Part shown: positions 35,438 to 46,069 of the stretch, in pieces
Layout of the letters: the number at the start of each line of letters is the position of its first letter
Numbering within the stretch: the first letter of the stretch is position 1
Notes under the pieces: model-generated
Databases searched by the model: none
Seen by the model: the letters and a program-made list of their open reading frames with translations, nothing else
What the model was told of the DNA's origin: nothing
Translations under genes and position numbers: made by a program
Assembly: GCF_030272615.1 (NCBI RefSeq)
Contig: NC_081407.1
Coordinates: 438,555,230-438,619,229, forward strand
DNA length: 64,000 bases
Source of the DNA: Cryptomeria japonica
Taxonomy: Eukaryota; Streptophyta; Pinopsida; Cupressales; Cupressaceae
Direction of reading: 5' to 3'

Positions 35438-36112
35438 CTAAGTTTCCCCTGTGGGTGAAATAAAAAGGATTCCAGCCCCACTTCCTTCCTTGCTACAAGA
35501 CCCATCAAAGAACATTTTCCATATTTGACCATCCTTTTCAGTTAGACATGACTCAATGGGGATCCACTCTTTAAATTTAGGTTTTGTTAACTGTACCTGG
35601 AAGTTGTCCATGTCAGTTTGTAAAAAACATATTTGGTTCACTGTTTCTTCCATGTCTTCTATGATATATGTGGACCGGGGTTCCCTGTCAATCTTTATTT
35701 CCTGCCCATTGACTGGAATAGTAGCATATGACAAATCCAACTGTACATATCCACCAATCAGATTCGAGCATTGTCTAGACAACAACATTCCATAGTTTGG
35801 AGGAACATCTACCACTGTAATATCTGTTTTATATGATGCTTTCGGACAGGCTGCTAACCTGAACTCTACATCCTTCATGATACCAACCACTGGGACTGAT
35901 CTATTGTCCATGGCATAGCATTTCCCAAAGGTAGTATCAACTTCCAATCCCAGTTCTTTCATCACCCCAACAGGCATGACATTTATGGCTGCTCCTGAAT
36001 CGATCATACAATTCCTTATTTTCTTGTTGTTTATCACCAAAGTGAGATAAAATGGGTCTACCTGTGTTGGGTTCTTGGTTATAGTGGACCCTAAATATAT
36101 AACTGGGGCCAT
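35438..36112 (-). pseudogene. gypsy 1 protease and start of archaeal-type RNase H
   Basis: The aspartic protease active site is MIDSG (DSG at residues 38-40), in NCMIDSGAAINVM, with a second conserved region YGMLLSRQ. Near the C-terminus, FFDGSCSKEGSGAGILF begins an RNase H domain whose first catalytic Asp is in FDGS. That domain continues past the TAG at 35438 into the next ORF in the same frame. The same protease-to-RNase H join is seen in gypsy 2 at 62636-63317, so it is the normal gene order for this lineage and not a rearrangement. Confidence 0.9.
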
Positions 36113-36139
36113 CTGTTCATTACTGTCACCTGTTTGTTT

Positions 36140-38299
36140 CTATTCGTTTACCTTCTCTTCCTGGATACCTGAAATCATCTCCAAAGTTTTTTCTCTGTAC
36201 TCAGGAAACCTCATTATTTCCATCAATGGGATAGAAACTTTTAATTGCGTTAATGCAGTTGAAATATCAAATGAAGTAGAGTGTTGTGCTGAAGGAAGTT
36301 TTACTGTTTCTTCCTTTTGAACATCAGGACCCTTCTTATTATTCTTTCTTACAACCTCCTTAGTCTTAGCTCCTTTGTTTATTCGCTTGAGTGTCTCATC
36401 AGTTTCTTTCATAAAAAGACTAGTAGGTTTACCTTGCTCTGGATTCACCACCCTATTCCTTAAATCATAAGTCCTTTTTGCTTGTGCAATGACATAAGCT
36501 GTAATTCTTCATTTTTCTTCTTCAGTAGGGATTCTGAGCTTAACACTTTCATTTTTGCTGGTGGTCACAGGTAACACAGAGCATTGGTTAATGTTCATGG
36601 AATCTGATCTTCCTTCTTGGGCAAAGGATATCATGTTAACAGTTGGGTCATCCATATGTTCTTCATAACCGTCCTCTTCCTCCTGCAATCCTTTTGCTAC
36701 TGCGCACAAAGAAGGAGCGTGTGGCATATAGCAAGCATAACACCACATGTCATCATTTTGAGTATAGTTTACTGTTCTTTTTAAAGGATCTGGAATTTGT
36801 TGATTATCTCTGTGGTTCCTGTCTATTGGTTTTCCATCCTTCCATGCAGTGTTATAAGGCATATCATGCAGTCTGGGCCTCTCAGGGCAGTAGTATTGCT
36901 GTTTCTCTGTTTTGTTTACCCTTACAGATAAGTCCTTTAGGGCATTTAAAACTTTGTCAATCTTATCTTCATCTTTATTAGCCTTGGGTGCTCTAGGATT
37001 GTACAACCTTGCATCCTCTCTTTTTCCCACTTTACCAGCAGCCTTTCTGTTGTTTTCTATAACAATGACATCTTTCATAACATCCCGAAGGTCTTTAGGA
37101 TTTCTGGTTCTCAGCTCATAGTTTGTTTTACTGTCATAAGCATTGATATAATACAGAATGCTCACCTCAGGTACTGGTTTCATCCTATTGGGGATTTTGT
37201 TTAGAACCCTGTTAAATCTTTTGTTAAAATCTATCACTGATTCATTTTGCTCCTTTTTTATGCTAATGATCTCATGCAAAGCAAACTCAGGGTTGTTATG
37301 GTCTCCATACTGCTCAAGGAACAAATCTTTGAATCCTGCAAGATCTCTAATGGATGCATCAGGCAACGTCTTAAACCAATCTCTTGCATCTTCTATTAAT
37401 GATTGCATAAACAACCTGATCTTGACATCTTCATATGGTAACCCAAAATCCTCAATTACTGCATCAAAGGCTTTACAATGAGCCTCACCTGAAACTGCAT
37501 TACTTCCTGTGAATCTTGGTATTGCTATCCTGATTTCATTTGGGATAGGATATGGGTACACCATCACTCCTGAAAAATCAAACTGCCTCATTTGTTCCAT
37601 ATTTATTAGTCCATGCCCTCCATGAGGATTCCCAAAGTTTTGGTTCATATTACCATATAAGGGTATTTGATTTTGATAAGGAAGAGGGTATTGATTCAGG
37701 TGTTGATATTGAAATTGATTAGGAGGTGGATGTTGGTTATGAAATTGACTAGGAGGTGGGTACTGATTATGAGTAGTGAAGTTTGTATGTGAATTTGGCT
37801 GGACTGGTGGTGCACTTGATTGCACATGATCATCCCTTTTGTTACCAAACAGGGGATTCTCATAAGCCTTAAAATCATTACTCTTTGTTTTACCCACTCC
37901 CTGAGCATATTTTTTCTTGTAGTTGTTTACATCTTTATTAAAGTCATCCTCACCAACATTTATGCCTAATTTAGCACACAGTTCCAGAAATTCCTGAGTC
38001 CTTCCTGAATCTCTCATCTCAGCATCTGCCTCCATCATTTGTCTAGTTAAATCTGTAAACCTGTCTGCAGGATCTGCCATACCTGATCCTGATGAAAGTG
38101 GTGTGTTTTGTCTGGACCGTGCTTTGTGACTTTCAAAACCAGGGGGAATTTGGCATCGCCCCTTCTGAGCTTTATATGCTGCAACCAAATCCTCATTCAC
38201 TGGGCTTGAAGTAGTTGCTCCATCTTGTTCTCTTAAAGGTGAATGTTGGTTGCCTTCATATTTATACTGACTGTACCGTTCTCTCATGGATTCATTCAT
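36140..38299 (-). pseudogene. gypsy 1 gag and gag-protease linker
   Basis: The 596-codon gag begins at 38299 (MNESMRERY). An intrinsically disordered N-terminus with a Gln/Pro/Asn/His-rich stretch (residues ~160-230) leads to a retrotransposon gag capsid region (~250-420: PRFTGSNAVSGEAH, LFMQSLIEDARDWF, IDFNKRFNRVLNKIP). A variant zinc knuckle CX2CX3HX4C lies at ~520-532 (CYACYMPHAPSLC). A TGA at 36509-36511 ends this ORF, but the frame continues open through the linker to a TAG at 36140-36142, then into protease. The stops could be decay or, for the TGA, a readthrough site. Decay is likelier because the other three stops in this frame are also C-to-T type. Confidence 0.88.
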
Positions 38300-38397
38300 G
38301 GATTCTTTGTTTTTGTTCTTCCGTTGAGAGAAGTCTAACTAGGATAAAGATTGTCCTTTCGTAATTGATCTCGTTCCGTGCATTGATATTTTTAATT

Positions 38398-38410
38398 CAG
38401 AGTCGCCACC
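38398..38410 (-). other. Second GTGGCGACTCTG motif in gypsy 1 leader
   Basis: On the minus strand this reads GGTGGCGACTCTG. It repeats the core of the primer-binding site 85 bp further from the LTR, between the LTR and the gag ATG. Gypsy 2 shows the same double arrangement (52055 and 52268). Confidence 0.5.
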
Positions 38411-38477
38411 TCTTTCTTAGAGGACATAAATTATTTCTTTTTTCTGAGTTCTATCCCGCAACAGAGTCTTAATGATT

Positions 38478-38496
38478 TTCCCCAGTAGAGTCGCCA
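38478..38496 (-). other. Primer-binding site of gypsy 1
   Basis: Just inside the 5' LTR (after a 3-nt spacer) the minus strand reads TGGCGACTCTACTGGGGA. The first nine or ten bases are complementary to the 3' end of a plant tRNA-Arg (GAGTCGCCA). This type of PBS is typical of Tat-lineage Ty3/gypsy elements. Confidence 0.75.
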
Positions 38497-38499
38497 ATC

Positions 38500-41400
38500 T
38501 GTTGGGTCTCAAATCAACAGATTGGATAGATTCTAAGGAAATGCCAACTCCTATGATCAAACCCTCCAATTGACTTGGCCAACTTATAGAGTGAACCTAT
38601 TTGGTTACTAACTCTCTCACTTTAGGCTCTGCAGGACCTAGGCGGGTATACCTACTCACTAGCTGTTACTTTAACTAATGCTTTTTATAGCAGATTTAGT
38701 TTCTTAATCTGATATCTCCTAGTCTCAGAATGGCATAAGTTCCTAGAATGGAGATACAACAGATGAGTTCCAGATTGTTGTTGTAGAAGCTATTCGATCT
38801 ATGTTTCCTAATTACTTCTGTTTGCTTTAAAATAACAAATGGTGAAATATAGTGATGAGTGTAATCTGTTTTTGACCAGTGCCTTCTTTGCTGTTTGGGC
38901 TACAGAGTCATTATACTTTCTTCAGGACTTATTATGCGAGCCTGTGAGACAGTTTTTTAATCCACCCTTTTATAGACCTGTCGGTTATTATTTCTTTTGA
39001 GATCAATTTGAATGCTTATATCATATGTTGATTGAATGAATTTAACCCTACCTTTAAGGGACCAATCAATGAAGTATTGCGAGGAACAATTACAATTCGC
39101 AAGCAAAACTTTTGTTTCAACCTTATAACATGAAGCACAAATCCAATTTCAAGAATATGAATAACCTTATCACTTTAGATAATATCACAGACGAGTGCCA
39201 AAACAAAGTGAAATAATCCACAACACACACGCAAAGAAAAACAACAGTTCATAGCATGTATTCCATTGAAGTTTGTAAAACTTACAGGCTGTCATACATC
39301 GCCATCTTCTTATTGTGTATTTTTTTTTTGTTCCCCCTTTTACTTTACAAAAACCATTCTCATATATATATGGGAATGAAAGCTATTCATGAAAAGACAC
39401 GTCTTTTCGAAATGCTAATCATTAGTTTAAACGTTTCTAACAAACTTAAGCAAAAAGAGATGAAGAATTCCTAAATGATGAATATAATCATCGTCCTTGA
39501 AGGTTTTGATTCGAGCACTCTGTTTCTTCAATTCATCTCTCTGTGACAAATACTTGAATATCATCTGGTTGACAGTAGGGGCCATATCCTTACTTCGATC
39601 TATTTCTGACAAGGCCCAATCCTTGACGCTGATGAGCTCTTTTCGCAAATCTTCCAGGGATATCACTTCTCCTTCTTTGTAAACAGAGGGCATTCCAACA
39701 GGTTTCTCATCATCCAATTCCTTCAGATCTCTTCTCAGCGTATCTTCAAGCTTAACATGATTCTCCATATACGCAGTCCCCTCAGTTTTTTCCTCTGGTG
39801 TCATGGCATCGACATTATTCAGTACTTCATGCAGTCGTGCTTTTAATCTCTCATGCTCTGTTAACGCCTTTATTGTTCCATTATATACTTTCCAATATGG
39901 TTCAACCTGCAAGAGCATGGTGTTAAACCGATGTCCGATGATATCATTGACTAGTTTGTCCATCCTTTGTTGGATACCTTCTGCACGTTTATTGGCTTTT
40001 TCTGCTTGATACTTCCAGTACAGAGCATCAGAGACATCGTCCAAGCTATGTCCCGTGGGGTATAAGGTGTATTCGCTTATAGGAGTCCCTGTCTCTAGTT
40101 GCAATATTTTTGCTTGCAACTTTTGATTCTCCTCTTTAGATTTTTCATACAACCCCTTGTATGTGACGTTCTCTCTGACCAAAAATTCTGTTTGGTCCAG
40201 GTTCAATCTAGCAACATCCAAGTTTAGTTTAGTAGTGACCCTAGGGTCAGTCTTTCCAACCTGATGAACCATGAGGTGCCCAAAGGTTTCTTCAATATCC
40301 ACAATGATAGGCCTCTTCCCTTTTGGATATAATGCCCATTGTAGGAGAGCTTTCTTGTCAGGATCATATCCAGAGCCTAGGAATAATTTGTCTATCTCTT
40401 GAGGCAACACCTATTGATTCAAGTCTTGTTTTTTCAGGAATCCGTCAAAAAGAAGTGCTGAGTTTATATCCCAACCAGAAAAGATGATTACACCAGCCTC
40501 TTTTAATAATTTTCTCCCTTTCTCAGGGGTCATATCTTTCATGAGGACATCAATCTCATCCTGCAATTTCTTCATCTGTTCTTCTTCTGGTCTTCCAGCC
40601 ATGCTTCGTTTAACATGTGCTCCTTTGTACTGGTACAAAAATGAAAGGAATTCCCTAGAAGAGGCGAATCCATCATCAGCGACAAAATCTTCATGTTCAG
40701 TCATCCTTATATCGACGACATCCTTAATATTAATTTCACTAGTGTCCATATTTATCTCTGCTTCAAAACCAGGAGGATAATCTTCTCTAGGAGAATCAAC
40801 AGGGATACTACTAGCAGTTGATTTTGGTGACATGTGAGCTAAGGGTTGACTATCCTTCTCAGTATTAATAAAATGAAGGAATTGTGGGGGCACTCTATGC
40901 ATGATCTCTGCTTCATGTTGAAGCAGCCTTTTAGCCACTTCCAAAGGATCTTGGAGATTTCCAATTAGATCTCCATCTATCATTCCCCTTGCCCTTTTCC
41001 ATTTGTAGGCCTCCCAAGTCAATCCACTCTTTTCTCTCAAAACCCTGGCCTCTTCTCTTTCAAGATTTTTAATCAGGTCATCTGGCATTTTGGCTACATG
41101 TATTCCAGCTTTGAGTTTTTGTGACACTCTGGCAGCTCTTATATACCCTTCAGGATCGAAGTTCTCTCTAGGCTCACCCAGAGTCATGCCATAGTAATCT
41201 AACTTATTCTGTAGTAAATGATAGCTTTTTGAACTTTTAACAATAAAGTCAGAAAAAACCAATAAACCTGGAATGATGGACTGTTTACCGAAATCTGTTA
41301 GGTGTTTAGCACTGACAATAGACAATTGTCTTATAATCTCCAGGCTAGCCACCCTGTTTGGCACTGTAATTGGAAGCATGTGGGGTTTCCCTTCATATCC

Positions 41401-43502
41401 AAATACCCTGATTTCTGTGTGATTATCATGGCAATACCAATCACCCCAATTATGATCAATCTGTGACTCTGGAGAGAAGTCCTTTGGTCTGAGGAATCTC
41501 TTGATTTCAGGGGACAAAGTGTAATCCCTGTGTTGCCCAAAAGCTGCACTAAGAGGTTTCACAAAATATTCTTGAAAGTGCCAGTACTGGTTGTTCATGA
41601 ACCTCTGGTCCCATGCAGAAACCCATAACTGAACTGGCTTCCTCAAACCATTCTTATCATAAGATCTAATGCAGAAATCATCCGACCAGAAGTTAATCTC
41701 TTGTCCACAATAAAGAATGATATGCATTAACAAGGAGTACAATGAAAAATTAACATTCACAAGATCCCCTTTCAATTTTTCCAACCCATGATTTAAGGCA
41801 TCTGCAACATAAGTGGCAAAATCAAATGACCTAGGGTCTTTTGACTGTAAGTCAACACACAGAACCATAACCCCAATATCCATGAGTGGATGAGCCTCTA
41901 GGCCTAATACTTGGGCTGCAACATAATATGTATATTTGAAATATGGATGGAAGTGGTTGACATCAAACGACACCTTGTCATCTTTGCTGAATGGAACAAA
42001 TGACCCACCCACTTTTGGACGGTGAATAGGTAGTCTCCAAGTCCTGTAGATGTTTTCCAGACTAAAGAATTCTTGTGAAAGTTTCTTCATATCAATACTC
42101 TCCTCCACCTCCCAGTCGAAATCAAATACCATATCAATAGTTTGTTTGCTAATCACTACTAATGGATTCCCTCTGTAATCGCATATGGTTTTGGTTCTCG
42201 GAATATAACAATCTACCAGAGCTTTCATTAATTCAACATCTACAAACACGTTCGGGACTACCAATTTCCCTAAGTTCTTCTTCCATAGATTACATATGGG
42301 CTCGGGAGCATCCCTTCTTTTGTAGCTAAACAAGAATAATTCATGTCCTCTGATTTCAGTCCAAATGTCTCCTAGATTTTCAAATCTATCCTCCAATCCT
42401 TCTTCTTCACTTTTGATTTTTTTAGACCTTACACTAGATGAGGGACACTGGTCTAACAAATCCTGAGTCAGAGCTCTCCCTTCTTTCTTTTGTCTCTTGG
42501 GCTTCTCTTCAGGGTTTAGTTCTTTTCCTTTCCTACTCTTTTTAGAAGAAGAAGACGAAGGTTCCATGATTACAGCAAATATGAGAGACAACACTTACTT
42601 GGAGAAATGTCCAGCTCTTCTGACTGTCGTTCACAAGTTTCCGCAAGTTCTTCGCAATTTTCAGTCTTTTAGCATTGATATGGATCTTATGAAAATTCAA
42701 TCAGTTCAACTGTAATCGTATGGGCAACTTGTGCACAATTAATGTTCTGCGTCTACAACGGCTACTCAAGTGTTTAAACTTAATTGCAGATGTGACATTC
42801 TTCACTTGGGCCTTTAACTCTTTCGCGGGAAGTACAGTTCGACCAAAGTGATCGTATTTCAAGTTATCGATGAAACCCTTGTCTTCGGCCGAGTGTTTAA
42901 ATCTTCCATCGAAAGCCCATTCTCTTCGATACTATTCTTTTGGTGAATAGCCCATATCGAGAAGCCACCTTCAAGACTCATCGAAATCATTCTTTCATCG
43001 ATAGACCTCTTTTTCGATAGGTCACTCGCAAGTTTCATCGAAATCATTCTTTCGATGAGTTCCTTTCTTCGATGAAGGCTCATGTATGTTCATCGACAGT
43101 CCTTTTCCATCGATATCCTCCTTTATCGATGAAACACTTTTGCTTTTGTTCGACATTATGTCATCGATGAGATTTTGCATTTCGATGAATGCTTTATGAG
43201 TTTCTTCGGTAGTTATATTTCTTCGAAATCACTTTTTGCCTTTTGCCTTTTGTTTTTCACTTTTTCGATGAAGCTTGGAGTATCGATGAGCGGTTTTCTG
43301 TATTCAACGAAGGTGACTTTTTGCCGAAATACTTTTGCTTGGTGCTTTACATACTTTATTTCGATGAAAGTACTCTTTCGATGAAACTTCTTTCGGAGTG
43401 CTCGATACAAGTTGCTGGCCGAAACATCTTTTAGTCTTTACGCCTACGGAAATATACATTTTTTTATATATATATTTTTATTTTCAGATATAGTGTCCAA
43501 CA
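38500..43502 (-). repeat. 5' LTR of gypsy 1 (5,003 bp)
   Basis: Same length and content as 27044-32046. In the first ~970 bp (plus-strand left end) I count about 10 substitutions relative to the other LTR. In the ORF I count about 21 differences that change an amino acid. No net indel separates the two LTRs. Confidence 0.95.
39427..42594 (-). pseudogene. LTR-encoded protein, 5' LTR copy with one TAG
   Basis: Same 1,055-codon frame as 27971-31138. Codon 728 is TAG (40411-40413) where the other LTR has CAG, a C-to-T change, splitting it into 727 and 327 codons. Otherwise the frame is open and differs at about 20 further residues, for example VPF/VSF, LRKPI/LRKPV and RAARA/RAARV. The two copies were identical at insertion, so all of these changes are later. 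This copy lies 5' of gag and is the one a transcript starting in the 5' LTR could include as its first ORF. Confidence 0.85.
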
Positions 43503-44160
43503 CCGCCCACCTTATTCTAGCTTATTCTAGTAGGTTAATTTATTCACATATTAATTTAGTAGATTCTATCGAGCATTTTCTTATGACAACGTTCGACTTC
43601 CAACCTGTATTTGCCATACCTTATATAACACTGTCACCTCTTACAATTTTGCACAATACATGATTTATAAAAGATTTCATTTTTGTATATGGAACGTTTG
43701 ATGATTTTTTGGAATAAGAGATAAAATATCCAACACTATAGGGCATAATAAATGGTATGAGACATCAACCTATAAGAATTAGTAGAAGGGATAAGTTCTA
43801 AAATGAGTATTTTTGTCTTTATAGAAAAAATGCAAAGCCAAAAGCATAATCACTAGCCTACAAAAACCAATAATTTTTTCTATGACACTATAATGTCATG
43901 ACACTCCAAAATTCACAATCTCCTAATTTATATTTAAATATTTAACTTCCTATTACTTTGTAAGGTCATGTGTAGCCCATTTCAGTATGGATTTATCATT
44001 TAGAAGCGTTAAGAGAGCATAAAAAAGTGATTTAGGGTATCAAATTATATTTTTCCTAAGTTCTTATGTGATTGTAAAAATGCAATAGCAAGATAGTAGA
44101 TTGTGAGAGGTCTTTAGTTTCATAGAAGATGAAACTAAGAGTTGGATTATGCTTGTATGT
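43503..44160. other. Right flank of gypsy 1, no gene seen
   Basis: AT-rich DNA between the gypsy LTR and the next retroelement remnant. It includes a short direct repeat, TTATTCTAGC/TTATTCTAGT, near 43512-43531. Nothing else I can identify. Confidence 0.5.
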
Positions 44161-44747
44161 TTTTTTTTTGGCAAATTGCTACCTAGGAGGTAGCACCCAT
44201 TCCATTAAAACACAAAAATAAATTACATTCAAAATAACAGTAGAGAGAAAACAACAAAACCCTTATAGCCTCTATGACCTCTTGGGATCTCTGTATCTAC
44301 TTAGATGGGAACATGCTCCCATTTACACTCATCATATACTCATAGGTCTCCAAATTGTTCATGTGCAATCCATCTCTTAGAACCAACACAATATCTATCT
44401 TGTCCTTGTTCTCCAGAATCTCCTCTATTTTGAAAGCATAAGCAACTAGTCCAGTGAAGGCATTGGGTTTGAGCCTCTAAAGTGCATTAGCTACTAGTTC
44501 TCACAGCTAGGGTATCACCATATGATCTAAGGAACACTAAGTGTCCTCAAAGTCCCTGGTGGTTCTCGCAATGGTGTAGGTAAAACATTTGAGCAGCTCT
44601 GCATTATGAACATGGAACCCTGCCAGAACCTTGTTGCCCACAATATTGTGTACCATGTCCATGCCCACATCACCTTCCAAGACAAAAGTTTTCTTCAACT
44701 TCTCTTCGACCGAGTCTTGATCACAATCACATTTGTATTCCTTAATG
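44161..44747 (-). mobile_element. LINE 3'-end fragment with poly(A), minus strand
   Basis: A run of T at 44161-44169 is a poly(A) tail on the minus strand. Upstream (element orientation) there is a weakly open coding-like stretch that includes KKTFVLEGDVGMDMVHNIV, then GLHMNNLETYEYMMSVNG, with several stops. The terminus reads GGTGCTACCTCCTAGGTAGC before the tail. The 5' part is cut at 44747 by a copia LTR. No RT motif remains. Assignment as a non-LTR retrotransposon rests on the tail and layout. Confidence 0.5.
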
Positions 44748-45623
44748 TGTTGAATATCTGGAATATTGAGAGGGGAGGGGTGAATCAATATTCTCTTGAG
44801 CTTATTGAAACTTCTAACTAACCAATCACATAACATAATTTAATTGTAGTAAAGGAAAGCAACACAAAACACATAATACTGAATTTATATGTGGAAAACC
44901 CAACATGGGAAAAACCACGAAGAAGATGAACTCTCAAGTATAATGTAATATGTAACTATTACACAGTACAAGGGTGGCTCACTACCCAAATACAAAAAGA
45001 GCTCACTCTCGGATAATAGGCTTATAACCAGAATACAAAATTGAACTGCTAGAATTGCATGTGACATATGCATGAGACACAGTTTCGTTGAAGTACACAA
45101 ATTACTTTTACATCCACTATAGATATATTGCCTAAAGAAAAATCACATTCACAAAATTGTTACATATATAATATGTATACATTAGTAGTTTTTCAACTAC
45201 TATGTCTATACATTGCAAACTACTGGTTATATATATCCACACCAAAAAACATTGATAAGTTAGCTTAATTGGAGAAGGGATGAGACCAATACACACACAC
45301 ACACACTACTGTAAAATAGCTTCATATGATGTCGACTATTCTCTTGAGTCAAAGAATCATGTAGAATATGACTTCCCTCATATCTGAATAGGATTGGATC
45401 CAAAATTGCCTTATAGAATATGCCTTCAATATTTCTGAATGGGAACGGACCTAAGATGCCTTACTAGATCACAAAACTGCATGAGATAAATGCCAAAATA
45501 AGTGTAATAACTTTGCACATATAATATACCGGAGCAAACAACTGGACTATAATGTATGCCGGACCGAACCACATCAATGACATATATGTCGGACCATACT
45601 ACATCAATTACAACAAGACAACA
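44748..45623 (-). repeat. Copia-type LTR (3' LTR), minus strand
   Basis: Read on the minus strand it starts TGTTGTCTTG at 45623 and ends ATATTCAACA at 44748. It is preceded by a purine tract (AAAGGGGGATAT), the polypurine primer of a 3' LTR. Shared features with the complete copia at 55304-62630 are the tract itself, CCATCAATGACAAAGGGGGA, a CGTGGTTTTTCCCATGTTGGG-like segment, and TTCACCCCTCCCCTCTCA near the end. An (AC)n run lies at about 45289-45306. The 876-bp length is plausible. The matching 5' LTR is not in the window. Confidence 0.75.
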
Positions 45624-46069
45624 ATATCCCCCTTTGTCATTGATGGCAACATAAAGTAATAATGTATATGTTTTCTCAAAAGAAAATTGAAGTTAAAAAC
45701 TAACAACTGAAATGAACTGTCTGAAAGTTTTGCATAAGTAACATAACATTGCACTACTCCCCAACCAAGAAAAGAAATGTTCATAAACTTAACTACCCTT
45801 AAGGGAGACAAACAAAGGTAACCAGCAAACTGCTTGATCTATGTGGTCAAAGAATATTTATGCTTGTCCTGATGTGAAATGACTTATGTCAGGAACTCAA
45901 TCTGCACTTGCAAGGACACGTGCATCTTCTCTTCTTCTATTGAACCGAGGTCATAATACTTGAACTGTAAAGCTTTGGAAAGGGTGCAATTCATAATAGA
46001 TATTCTTTCACTGCTCATGTCTCTCAATTGACCCAAAAGAAGAATGATATCATCTCTTTGTTGCACATG
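45624..46069 (-). mobile_element. Copia 3' internal remnant
   Basis: Begins with the polypurine tract (plus strand ATATCCCCCTTT at 45624-45635) next to the LTR. It continues with ~430 bp that include a 62-codon minus-strand frame (45884-46072, starting MHVQQRDDIILLL). The frame has no recognisable domain and may be chance. Integrase, RT and RNase H of this element are absent. Confidence 0.4.

Larger units (their letters stand above)
27044..43502 (-). mobile_element. Ty3/gypsy (Tat-like) element with giant ORF-bearing LTRs, 16.5 kb
   Basis: Two direct repeats of exactly 5,003 bp (27044-32046 and 38500-43502) flank a 6,453-bp interior. Both start TGTTG and end CAACA. Flanking 5-mers are CCACC (27039-27043) and CCGCC (43503-43507), a target duplication with one change. 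The element reads on the minus strand, so the 5' LTR is at right. Interior order: PBS complementary to the 3' end of tRNA-Arg, gag, protease, archaeal-type RNase H, RT, degenerate RNase H, integrase. RT-before-integrase makes it Ty3/gypsy. The PBS and the extra RNase H point to the Tat lineage. LTRs differ by roughly 1% by eye, indicating a relatively recent insertion. No clear polypurine tract is visible beside the 3' LTR. Confidence 0.93.

Noticed and set aside
36509-36511. Programmed stop-codon readthrough between gag and protease
   Set aside because: Possible, but three other stops in the same frame are of the same C-to-T type, so decay is simpler. Kept only as an alternative.
44537-44836. 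99-codon minus-strand ORF as a single gene
   Set aside because: It crosses the copia LTR boundary at 44748, so its N-terminal third is LTR sequence and the rest LINE remnant.
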